Part shown: piece after piece, positions 1-5,665 of the stretch | Position numbering within the stretch: position 1 is the first letter of the stretch | Layout: each line of letters begins with the position of its first letter | Made by a program: the position numbers and the translations under genes | The notes under the pieces: model-generated | What the model was told of the DNA's origin: nothing | Database searches by the model: none | What the model saw: the letters and a program-made list of their open reading frames with translations, nothing else | NCBI GenBank assembly: GCA_947505025.1 | Contig: CANNIJ010000089.1 | Coordinates: 1-5,898, forward strand | From: Legionellaceae bacterium | GTDB taxonomy: Bacteria; Pseudomonadota; Gammaproteobacteria; Legionellales; Legionellaceae | DNA: 5,898 nt | Direction of reading: 5' to 3'

Positions 1-745
1 TGAAACCAAGACCAGTCAAGATGACGTTAAGGGTGTTGCAGTACGTCATACGCATCGTGAGGAGCGAGTTATCAGTGCACCGGTAATTCAAAGTGCATTG
101 GGCAGCAATTTTCAAATCACTGGAATATCTGACAGTCAAGAGGCAAAAAATCTAGCACTGTTATTACGTACAGGAGCTCTGCCAGCAGCGATTTACCCTG
201 TAGAGGAGCGAACTGTTGGACCAACCCTTGGGCGCGAGAATATTCAGCGTGGTATGCTCTCATTAGCTGTAGGGATGGGCCTAATTCTAGTTTTAATGAT
301 GATTTATTATCGTTTTTTTGGGGTTGTGGCGAACGTTGCATTATTACTGAATTTAGTTCTCTTGTGTTCTGTTTTATCGTTAATTGGTGCAACCTTAACC
401 TTGCCAGGTATAGCCGGGATTGTATTAACCGTGGGTATGGCAGTGGATGCGAATGTTTTAATTTATGAGCGCATTCGAGAGGAGTTACGTCACGGACTTT
501 CGGCGCAGGCGGCGATATTTTCGGGATATGAACGTGCATTTGCGACAATTTTAGATGCGAATGTCACTACATTTATTGTTGCATTGGTATTGTTTATGGT
601 TGGGGCAGGGCCTGTAAGAGGTTTTGCCGTGACATTGTCGTTGGGATTACTGACGTCTATGCTCACAGGAGTTACGTTTACGCGTGCCATAGTTAATGCT
701 GTTTATGGTGGTCGTCACGTTAATAAATTATCCATCGGTCTTTGA
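1..745 (+). CDS. secD: Protein translocase subunit SecD, C-terminal part (5' end outside window)
   Basis: SecD is the large inner-membrane subunit of SecDF, which uses the proton motive force to pull proteins across the membrane after SecA-driven export. The first whole codon is at position 2, and 247 residues are visible before the TGA at 743-745. E. coli SecD has about 615 residues, so roughly 40% is present. Fragment residues 24-41 match the end of the periplasmic region (ISAPVIQS, then FQITG). Residues 68-78 read VEERTVGPTLG, a SecD hallmark. About five hydrophobic segments follow, including PGIAGIVLTVGMAVDANVL (135-153) with the conserved Asp of the transmembrane proton path, then YERIREEL (155-162). 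The end LSIG is also typical. A TTG at 98 lies inside this reading frame and is not a start, because the SecD match continues upstream of it. It is presumably co-transcribed with secF, 12 bp downstream. Confidence 0.97.
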   Translation, partial: ETKTSQDDVKGVAVRHTHREERVISAPVIQSALGSNFQITGISDSQEAKNLALLLRTGALPAAIYPVEERTVGPTLGRENIQRGMLSLAVGMGLILVLMMIYYRFFGVVANVALLLNLVLLCSVLSLIGATLTLPGIAGIVLTVGMAVDANVLIYERIREELRHGLSAQAAIFSGYERAFATILDANVTTFIVALVLFMVGAGPVRGFAVTLSLGLLTSMLTGVTFTRAIVNAVYGGRHVNKLSIGL

Positions 746-747
746 GC

Positions 748-751
748 GAGG
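748..751 (+). promoter_or_regulatory. Ribosome binding site of secF
   Basis: GAGG lies 6 nt before the secF ATG, inside the 12-bp secD-secF gap. It fixes the secF start and indicates that SecF is translated from its own site on a shared mRNA. Confidence 0.7.
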
Positions 752-757
752 TTTTTC

Positions 758-1675
758 ATGGAGTTGTTTAATCCTAATTCTAACATTGATTTTATGGGTG
801 CACGCAGATGGACGGCGTTGTTATCCTCAGTGATTTTCTTGCTATCAATCACAGCCTTATGTGTGCACGGCTTGAAGTGGGGGCTGGATTTCACTGGTGG
901 TACTCAGGTTGAGGTTAGTTATCCTGGATCGGCAGATTTACCTGCCATACGCGCAGATCTATCCAAAGCTGGATTCAAAGATGCTCAGGTAATTAGCTAT
1001 GGAACATCACACGATGTACTAATTAGTATTTCTCCGAATGCGGCATTTGATCAGACTATTTTAGTTGAGCGTCTGATGGCAGCACTGCCAATGGCTAAAA
1101 AGCAGCAGGTAGAGTTTGTTGGTCCTCATGTAGGTAAAGAATTAGCTATGAAAGGAGCTATTGCAATCATAGTGGCTTTATTAGCGACGATGTTGTATAT
1201 CGCCATACGTTTTGAGTTTCATTTAGCGGTAAGCTCTGCTGTAGCTCTAATTCATGATCCTGTCTTGGTCTTGGGCGTATTTGCATTTTTTGGGATTGAT
1301 TTTGATCTCAAAGCTTTGGCTGGGTTATTGGCAGTGATAGGATACTCTTTAAATGACACGATCGTTGTATTTGATCGAGTACGTGAAAACTTTATTAATC
1401 TTCGTCGTTCTAGCTCACTAGAAATCATGAATTGCTCAATTAACCAAACATTATCCAGAACAATCATGACCTCAGCTTTGACGTTGTGTGTGGTTGTATC
1501 ATTGTTTCTTTATGGCGGAGAATCAATGCACGGCTTCTCTCTGGCCTTGATATTAGGTATTGTTGTAGGCACATATTCATCAATTTATGTCGCAGGCGCA
1601 ATGGCAGTTGCAATTGGCTTAGAGAAGCAGCATTTCTCCAAGAGAAAAAAGTCGGTTACAGATGATCGTCCATAA
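758..1675 (+). CDS. secF: Protein translocase subunit SecF
   Basis: SecF is the smaller partner of SecD in the inner-membrane SecDF complex. The 305-residue length is close to the roughly 320 of E. coli SecF. The first membrane segment is at about residues 19-38, followed by the SecF signature GLDFTGGT at 42-49. A periplasmic domain runs to about 130, with VGPHVGKEL at 121-129. Five further hydrophobic segments follow. HDP at 166-168 and GYSLNDTIVVFDRVREN at 195-211 are the strongest family motifs, and NQTLSRTIMTS (229-239) is also typical. The C-terminus is short and basic (KRKK). The ATG start is supported by GAGG at 748-751 with a 6-nt spacer, and it lies 12 bp after the secD stop, indicating one operon. 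The last 20 bp overlap the convergent transporter gene. Nothing in the protein looks degraded. Confidence 0.97.
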   Translation: MELFNPNSNIDFMGARRWTALLSSVIFLLSITALCVHGLKWGLDFTGGTQVEVSYPGSADLPAIRADLSKAGFKDAQVISYGTSHDVLISISPNAAFDQTILVERLMAALPMAKKQQVEFVGPHVGKELAMKGAIAIIVALLATMLYIAIRFEFHLAVSSAVALIHDPVLVLGVFAFFGIDFDLKALAGLLAVIGYSLNDTIVVFDRVRENFINLRRSSSLEIMNCSINQTLSRTIMTSALTLCVVVSLFLYGGESMHGFSLALILGIVVGTYSSIYVAGAMAVAIGLEKQHFSKRKKSVTDDRP

Positions 1676-1681
1676 CCGATT
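1650..1681 (-). terminator. Candidate Rho-independent terminator of the POT transporter, overlapping both convergent stop codons
   Basis: TCGGTTA (1652-1658) and TAACCGA (1673-1679) are perfect 7-bp inverted arms around a 14-nt loop. A G-T pair (1651/1680) and an A-T pair (1650/1681) extend the stem, and three inner pairs (1661-1663 with 1668-1670) are possible. Read on the minus strand, the hairpin is followed by C and then six T (1650-1645), which fits intrinsic termination for the transporter gene. On the plus strand only a weak T-rich tract follows, so secF termination here is less certain. The stem contains the TAA stops of both genes. It has only three GC pairs, so strength is moderate. 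Confidence 0.5.
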
Positions 1682-3113
1682 GTTCTGCTTGGCGTAATAA
1701 AACTTGCACCAGAAAATTTAACACAGCGGCCAAAGCACTTGCGGCAATTAGTATATAGAATATAGTAGTAAATGAGCCGGCATAGTGACTTTTTATATTT
1801 GTTGCAAGCAATTGATCTGTATCAATTGAAGTTAATCCAGCTAGTTTACCCGACAAATAAGCGCCGACACCCAATGAAACAAAAAAGATCCCCATCATAG
1901 TACTTACAGTTTTTCTGCTAGACAAAATGGTCACGGCGGATAAACCTACTGGTGACAGTAATAATTCAGCCATCGAAATAACCAGATAAGCTGGAATTAA
2001 GTATCCGGGTGAAATTAACGCGTTATTATTATTAGCGACGCTAATCCAAACAATCAAGCCGTAAGATACCGTTAAGCATAGCATCGACATTACAAACTTA
2101 TTACTAGCATGGACGATTTGTTGAGTTACAGTATCGTACTGTTTAGGCGCACGCGACATAATTATACCAAAAACTATCATCCCAAAACTTTGCAAGCCTA
2201 CGTAATAAGGTGGTGGAAAAGAAAAACCAAATAGTGTTGGCTTTACTGTGCGTAAGATAAATAAAGTTAATGAAGTAAACATTTGAAAATAAAAAGCCCA
2301 GAAAAGCACGGAAATCACACATAAGATCCCCAGTACTACAGTACGTCGAGCTTGAGCGGGTGATTCGCGCAGCGCACAGCGAACAAAATAAACAAATGCC
2401 CCGACTACAACTGACAACACAGCAATATCTGCAATATGCGGTGAAGTTAAAATATACATGGATGCAAACCACATACCTACCATTAAGGTAATAGCGATTA
2501 ACGTATTTTTGAAGTTATGTTCGCTTTCCTGGTAGTCATTGATTGCATAACGAAATATACCAAATACAAATACACTTAAAGCAATCACCATACCCAGAGC
2601 GGCACTTATAAACGCTGCAGGCCATCCAAAATGTTGACTGATAATACTCGGTAACGTAGTTCCTAAAATAATCCCAATAGTCAATCCAATATAAAAAATC
2701 ATAAATCCATTTTCACGATTGGGCGAGTTTTCAGGGTATGCGTTACCCAGCAAAGAAGAAATATTTGGCTTGAGCAAGCCATTACCGACAACTATACCGC
2801 TCAGAGCCAAGCACAAGCTGTGTTGTGAGTAAACTGAACTCAGAAACAGATAACTAGAAAATAAGGTAATAGATCCCAAGATAATTGAGGTTTTTTGCCC
2901 AAGCAGGTGATCAGCAATCCAGCCGCCGAGTAATGGTGAAAGATATGTCAGAGCCGTAAATGAACTGACGAGGATATAAATCTGATGATCTGGCCATTGA
3001 AAATGTAAGGCTAAGTATAAAGCGAGCAGGGTCTGCACCACATAAAACCCATATCGCTCCCACATTTCGGTAGCAAAGAAGATGCGCAGAACAGGGGGTT
3101 GGGCAAATGTCAT
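1656..3113 (-). CDS. POT-family (PTR2) proton-dependent oligopeptide transporter-like MFS protein
   Basis: This is a 485-residue multi-pass inner-membrane protein, the usual length for bacterial POT carriers, which import di- and tripeptides with protons. Family marks are E16-x-x-E19-R20-x-x-x-Y24 in the first membrane segment, GGWIAD (63-68) with DHLLGQK after it, and GNGLLKPNISSLLG (110-123), whose K115 matches the conserved TM4 lysine. Also present are FWAFYFQMFTSLTLF (271-285) and AELLLSPVGLS (382-392) with E383. Two positions look atypical. The TM7 motif normally reads FWxxFEQ, but here the Glu position is F276. In the FYxxINxG-type motif the Asn position is a Thr (FYIGLTIG, 140-147). 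Substrate or coupling may therefore differ, and peptide transport is inferred from family only. The start is the only reasonable ATG in frame, with a stop codon 18 nt upstream and a weak ribosome site. The gene overlaps secF tail to tail by 20 bp. Confidence 0.9.
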   Translation of the reverse strand: MTFAQPPVLRIFFATEMWERYGFYVVQTLLALYLALHFQWPDHQIYILVSSFTALTYLSPLLGGWIADHLLGQKTSIILGSITLFSSYLFLSSVYSQHSLCLALSGIVVGNGLLKPNISSLLGNAYPENSPNRENGFMIFYIGLTIGIILGTTLPSIISQHFGWPAAFISAALGMVIALSVFVFGIFRYAINDYQESEHNFKNTLIAITLMVGMWFASMYILTSPHIADIAVLSVVVGAFVYFVRCALRESPAQARRTVVLGILCVISVLFWAFYFQMFTSLTLFILRTVKPTLFGFSFPPPYYVGLQSFGMIVFGIIMSRAPKQYDTVTQQIVHASNKFVMSMLCLTVSYGLIVWISVANNNNALISPGYLIPAYLVISMAELLLSPVGLSAVTILSSRKTVSTMMGIFFVSLGVGAYLSGKLAGLTSIDTDQLLATNIKSHYAGSFTTIFYILIAASALAAVLNFLVQVLLRQAEQSVMDDHL

Positions 3114-3132
3114 CCAGAAACACCATATTTAA

Positions 3133-3144
3133 CTAATATATTAG
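3133..3144. repeat. Perfect 12-bp palindrome inside a wider inverted repeat
   Basis: CTAATATATTAG is self-complementary over all 12 bases. Flanking it, CACCATAT (3121-3128) and ATATGGTG (3160-3167) form an 8-bp inverted pair with 31 bp between the arms. The palindrome sits 20-31 nt before the transporter ATG, over its predicted transcription start. That placement suits an operator for a dimeric repressor, although AT-rich palindromes also occur by chance. Confidence 0.4.
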
Positions 3145-3149
3145 AGGAT

Positions 3150-3178
3150 AACATAGGTTATATGGTGAATGGTTACAA
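3150..3178 (-). promoter_or_regulatory. Candidate promoter of the POT transporter
   Basis: On the minus strand TTGTAA (3178-3173) and TATGTT (3155-3150) match the sigma70 -35 and -10 hexamers at 4 of 6 positions each, with an exact 17-nt spacer. Transcription would begin near 3143, giving a leader of about 30 nt. Imperfect repeats (GGTTA-n-ATGGT at 3156-3166 and 3171-3182 on the plus strand) overlap the element. The region is AT-rich, so a chance match is possible. Confidence 0.35.
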
Positions 3179-3233
3179 TGGTTGCGTTGTTTTTTTTATA
3201 CAGTGGATTTGTATGCCAGTTATCACAGAATTT

Positions 3234-3262
3234 AAACCCATTTTTTTGTATAAAAAACCCAT
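3234..3262. repeat. Direct repeat AAACCCAT, 21-bp period
   Basis: AAACCCAT occurs at 3234-3241 and again at 3255-3262. The 21-bp period is two helical turns, so both copies face the same side of the DNA. Between them is a run of seven T followed by GTATAAAA. The repeat lies upstream of the -10-like element of the F-box-like gene, where an activator could bind. No known regulator site is recognised. Confidence 0.35.
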
Positions 3263-3263
3263 G

Positions 3264-3289
3264 TGATGCTCAATTTGATGTATGATGCT
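3264..3289. repeat. Direct repeat TGATGCT, 19-bp period
   Basis: TGATGCT occurs at 3264-3270 and 3283-3289. Each copy is followed by an imperfectly shared AT-rich tail ending in TTTG. The second copy overlaps the TATGAT hexamer that is the best -10 candidate for the downstream gene. Confidence 0.3.
3281..3286 (+). promoter_or_regulatory. Possible -10 element of the F-box-like gene
   Basis: TATGAT matches the sigma70 -10 consensus at 5 of 6 positions and would start transcription near 3293, about 30 nt before the ATG. No convincing -35 lies 15-19 nt upstream (the 17-nt position reads CCCATG). Transcription may therefore need an activator, possibly at the direct repeats just upstream, or the true promoter may lie elsewhere in the spacer. 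Confidence 0.25.
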
Positions 3290-3322
3290 TTAATATTTGG
3301 GCTGATTTAATCCGAGTTATTT

Positions 3323-4282
3323 ATGCAAAGTTCAGTAGAACTGCCAAGAACAGAATCCAGACATTCATTTTTCTTAAATCCAAGATTTCCTCAGGATATG
3401 GAGCGAGAGGTTGTGAGTTTTTTATCTACTCATGACAAAGTAGCTTTAGCAAGTTCTGCCACGGGAACTCGTGCTCTCGCCGCGCCAGAGATTCAACTAG
3501 ATAGATTGTGTTTACTGGTGGTACAGGGAAAACAGGATCTGGCTGATGAATTATTAGCATCTAACTCACCTGCAATACAAAAGTTAATGTTAAGAACTAA
3601 TACTTTTAAAGATCCCGCAGGAAGAGTTTTTACATGTAGTGCACCTGAATATGCTTATTGGGCCCTAGATACCAATATGTGTAAAATGTTATTCGCGCAT
3701 ATGGATGCATGCGGTCAAGCCGTAACACTAGCAAGATGTAGTAAAATTAAAACACTAGGGCTAACTTACAAGCAAAATGGTTTTACTTTTAGGCAATCGA
3801 AACACTTTGATTTTACTAGAATTATTTGTGCATTAGAAAAATATACAATTATATATGAACCGTGTTGTAAGAGCAAAAGCTGGACTGCAATACGGTCCGC
3901 TTGGCTCGCAATCGGACGTGCTCAATGCGATTTACCTGATCACGTAATACATGAATATTGTAGGTCTGATCGTTCTTTTTATTATAGGCGTGCAGCAGAT
4001 GATGAACATTTGCCCAGAGAATCTGGTTTTCTAGACTGTAGAATTGGTGAGATAATTGAGCTATTGCCAAGAAAGGTTGGTTTAGGCGTTGATTTTGCAA
4101 TTAATCGGGGGATATTAGGTATTGCGACGAATGGTCAACTGGCAGGTTTAGGGAGTCCAACCAGCTGGCTGATAAATATTGATTTAATTGCTATGAGACG
4201 ACTATCAGACTTGCGACTGGATGATCGACTTGATTTAGAACGTATCCTGGCGCCTCATGAGTCATTCAATCTAAATTGCTAA
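3323..4282 (+). CDS. F-box-like protein, candidate secreted effector of Legionellales type
   Basis: This is a 319-residue soluble protein with no signal peptide or membrane segment visible. Residues 22-55 (FPQDMEREVVSFLSTHDKVA and onward) have the pattern of an F-box: Pro near the start, a hydrophobic helix ending in FLS, then a helix with ALASS. In eukaryotes this domain binds Skp1 of SCF ubiquitin ligases. Block two, residues 62-128, includes VVQGKQDLADELL, then DPAGRVFTCS, then EYAYWALDTNMCKMLF. Block three, residues 193-232, includes AQCDLPDHVIHEYC, RSDRSF and LPR. From memory, blocks two and three recur in uncharacterised proteins of Legionella and relatives; I could not check this. The tail has DFAINRG (257-263). 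No catalytic motif is seen. It is an isolated gene between two minus-strand genes, overlapping tsaD tail to tail by 4 bp. The start is ATG with a weak ribosome site. The gene is intact, and the effector role is inference. Confidence 0.75.
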   Translation: MQSSVELPRTESRHSFFLNPRFPQDMEREVVSFLSTHDKVALASSATGTRALAAPEIQLDRLCLLVVQGKQDLADELLASNSPAIQKLMLRTNTFKDPAGRVFTCSAPEYAYWALDTNMCKMLFAHMDACGQAVTLARCSKIKTLGLTYKQNGFTFRQSKHFDFTRIICALEKYTIIYEPCCKSKSWTAIRSAWLAIGRAQCDLPDHVIHEYCRSDRSFYYRRAADDEHLPRESGFLDCRIGEIIELLPRKVGLGVDFAINRGILGIATNGQLAGLGSPTSWLINIDLIAMRRLSDLRLDDRLDLERILAPHESFNLNC

Positions 4283-5304
4283 TTCAGGTGAGTACCCAAT
4301 GGCCAGCGTGCGTTTACGTTAATTGCCAGACTTTGATCTGCTTCATCATTAAGTAAATGCAGACAGCCGGCATAAGCAACCATAGCTCCATTATCGGTAC
4401 AATATTCTAGTTTTGGAAAAAATACTTGTCCATGAATTTTATTCATTAAGATATTTAAGGCATCTCGTAGAGATTTATTTGCACTCACCCCACCGGCGAC
4501 CACCAATTTATGCAGATTTACCTCTACAAGTGCACGGCGACACTTTTCGACTAAAGTATCAATTACTGCAGACTGAAATGCGCTGGAAATAGCATGGCAT
4601 GCATTATTATCCCGCATACTCTGATGCCAGACTGTGCTTGCATGAGTTTTTAATCCACTAAAACTAAAATTTAAACCGGGTTTTTGGGTCATTGGCCGTG
4701 GGAATGGAGCACAGACTGTGCGTAACTCTGGTGGGCATTGATCAGCATACTCGGCAAGTTTGGCACCGCCAGGGTAGGGGATCCCCATGAGCTTTGCTGT
4801 TTTATCAAAAGCTTCACCTACGGCATCATCCAATGTATCGCCGAGTAATTGATAATCACCCAAAGCACGCGCGTGCAGTAGTTGAGTGTGACCGCCCGAG
4901 ACTAATAAAATTACAAATGGAAATGTTAAAGATGGATCATCAAGCTGTGCAGATAACACATGTGCTTCTAAATGATGTACAGCAATTGCCGGGATCCCTA
5001 ATGCAAACGCCAGGCCCTTAGCAAAGCAGGCCCCGGTGAGTAGTGCTCCGATTAAACCAGGTCCAGCCGTATATGCAATGGCGTTTAATTGTTTTTTTTC
5101 TAAGTTCGCCAGACTGAGGACTTGTTCAACCAGGGGCAAGCATTGTTTAAGATGATCGCGTGAGGCTAATTCTGGAACAACGCCACCATAAGGCTGATGC
5201 ATTTTTATTTGTGATGACAGCACATCCGCCAATAATCCATCTTTGCTATGATAAATAGCCACTCCAGTTTCGTCGCATGACGATTCTATACCTAATACAT
5301 ACAT
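4279..5304 (-). CDS. tsaD: tRNA N6-adenosine threonylcarbamoyltransferase TsaD (Kae1/Gcp/YgjD family)
   Basis: TsaD transfers the threonylcarbamoyl group from threonylcarbamoyl-AMP to A37 of ANN-decoding tRNAs, acting in the cytoplasm with TsaB and TsaE. From the start chosen here it has 341 residues (E. coli has 337). Motifs in order are MYVLGIESSCDETG (1-14), PELASRDH (44-51), AYTAGPGLIGALLTG (77-91), and HHLEAH (110-115), whose H111 and H115 are the expected metal ligands. Also seen are VSGGHTQL (135-142), DDAVGEAFDK (159-168), YPGG (177-180), FSFSGLKT (213-220), AGGVSANK (270-277) and TDNGAM (303-308), with D304 the third metal ligand. An ATG five codons upstream (5319-5317) is in frame, but it lacks a ribosome site and itself overlaps a strong one, so I place the start at 5304. 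The gene is divergent from rpsU, a common gammaproteobacterial arrangement. Confidence 0.97.
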   Translation of the reverse strand: MYVLGIESSCDETGVAIYHSKDGLLADVLSSQIKMHQPYGGVVPELASRDHLKQCLPLVEQVLSLANLEKKQLNAIAYTAGPGLIGALLTGACFAKGLAFALGIPAIAVHHLEAHVLSAQLDDPSLTFPFVILLVSGGHTQLLHARALGDYQLLGDTLDDAVGEAFDKTAKLMGIPYPGGAKLAEYADQCPPELRTVCAPFPRPMTQKPGLNFSFSGLKTHASTVWHQSMRDNNACHAISSAFQSAVIDTLVEKCRRALVEVNLHKLVVAGGVSANKSLRDALNILMNKIHGQVFFPKLEYCTDNGAMVAYAGCLHLLNDEADQSLAINVNARWPLGTHLN

Positions 5305-5310
5305 ATAATT

Positions 5311-5317
5311 CTTCCTC
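5311..5317 (-). promoter_or_regulatory. Ribosome binding site that decides the tsaD start
   Basis: GAGGAAG (minus strand, 5317-5311) lies 6 nt before the ATG at 5304. It overlaps the upstream in-frame ATG at 5319-5317, which has no such sequence ahead of it. Translation from 5304 gives an N-terminus that starts directly with the family motif, so five extra residues are unlikely. Confidence 0.75.
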
Positions 5318-5336
5318 ATACTGCTATATGTGGTGA

Positions 5337-5342
5337 ATTATA
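5337..5342 (-). promoter_or_regulatory. Candidate -10 element of tsaD
   Basis: On the minus strand 5342-5337 reads TATAAT, a perfect -10 hexamer, which would start transcription near 5330 with a leader of about 26 nt. The -35 region at 17 nt (TGTCAT, 5365-5360) is poor. The hexamer lies 1 bp from the -35 of the rpsU promoter. Confidence 0.5.
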
Positions 5343-5343
5343 C

Positions 5344-5372
5344 TTGACGTAAGGTGATCATGACACTAGAAT
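5344..5372 (+). promoter_or_regulatory. Promoter of rpsU (macromolecular synthesis operon)
   Basis: TTGACG (5344-5349) and TAGAAT (5367-5372) match the sigma70 -35 and -10 hexamers at 5 of 6 positions each, with the ideal 17-nt spacer. The predicted start near 5379 leaves a leader of about 53 nt before the rpsU ATG. This is the strongest promoter-like sequence in the window, fitting for a ribosomal protein gene. Confidence 0.7.
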
Positions 5373-5419
5373 TGGCTTTTTATAAAAGATAGTGTGCCAA
5401 TGTGCGCATTATACCAACC

Positions 5420-5424
5420 GAGGA
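5420..5424 (+). promoter_or_regulatory. Ribosome binding site of rpsU
   Basis: GAGGA ends 7 nt before the rpsU ATG at 5432. The spacing is good and it confirms the start. Confidence 0.7.
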
Positions 5425-5431
5425 ACACTGA

Positions 5432-5665
5432 ATGCCCACCGTTCGCGTGAAAGAAGGCGAAAACCCAGAATACGCACTGCGTCGTTTTAAACGGTCATGT
5501 GAAAAAGCTGGATTATTAACAGAATTGCGTCGTCGTGAATTTTATGAGAAGCCAACGGCTGTGCGTAAAAGAAAACAAGCCGCAGCGGTGAAACGTCATC
5601 TTAAAAAATTATCTCGTGATGTAGTCGTTGGCGCTACAGGTCATCGTAGTCGTAAACGTACATGA
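5432..5665 (+). CDS. rpsU: 30S ribosomal protein S21
   Basis: S21 is a small basic protein of the 30S subunit that helps mRNA binding at initiation. The 77-residue sequence matches S21 almost end to end: ALRRFKRSCEKAGLL (15-29), RRREFYEKPTA (33-43) and AAVKRHLKKLSRD (51-63). E. coli S21 has 71 residues. Here the region after about residue 63 diverges, and the tail VVVGATGHRSRKRT is a little longer and still basic. The start has a clear ribosome site and the upstream promoter is strong. The stop overlaps the start of the next gene (ATGA), so the two are likely translationally coupled. In gammaproteobacteria rpsU heads the operon with dnaG and rpoD, which probably lie beyond the window. Confidence 0.97.
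   Translation: MPTVRVKEGENPEYALRRFKRSCEKAGLLTELRRREFYEKPTAVRKRKQAAAVKRHLKKLSRDVVVGATGHRSRKRT

Noticed and set aside
117..548. Minus-strand reading frame of 143 codons opposite secD
   Set aside because: It lies entirely antisense to secD, has no recognisable domain and is explained by the strong conservation of SecD on the other strand.
98..745. A 215-residue reading frame starting at TTG 98
   Set aside because: It is an internal part of secD. The frame and the SecD similarity (ISAPVIQS) continue upstream to the window edge.
2911..3126. Minus-strand frame starting at ATG 3126, just ahead of the transporter start
   Set aside because: It is out of frame with the transporter, whose first membrane segment and ExxER motif begin at 3113. 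The encoded peptide has no family features.
3289..3297. TTTAATATT resembling the PmrA site (CTTAATATT-like) reported upstream of Legionella and Coxiella effector genes
   Set aside because: It is one mismatch from the motif as I remember it and would suit an effector gene. It lies only about 26 nt before the ATG, too close for an upstream activator site, and such AT-rich strings are common by chance.
4267..4278. CAAT/ATTG inverted repeat at the convergent ends of the F-box-like gene and tsaD
   Set aside because: The stem is only 4 bp with one GC pair and no T-run follows, so a terminator is not supported.
4794..5021. Plus-strand 75-codon frame inside tsaD
   Set aside because: It is antisense to a highly conserved part of tsaD and has no promoter, ribosome site or domain.
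5376..5388. CTTTT-TAT-AAAAG inverted repeat in the rpsU leader
   Set aside because: The stem is weak and nearly all A-T, with a 3-nt loop. It does not support an attenuator or S21 autoregulatory structure.
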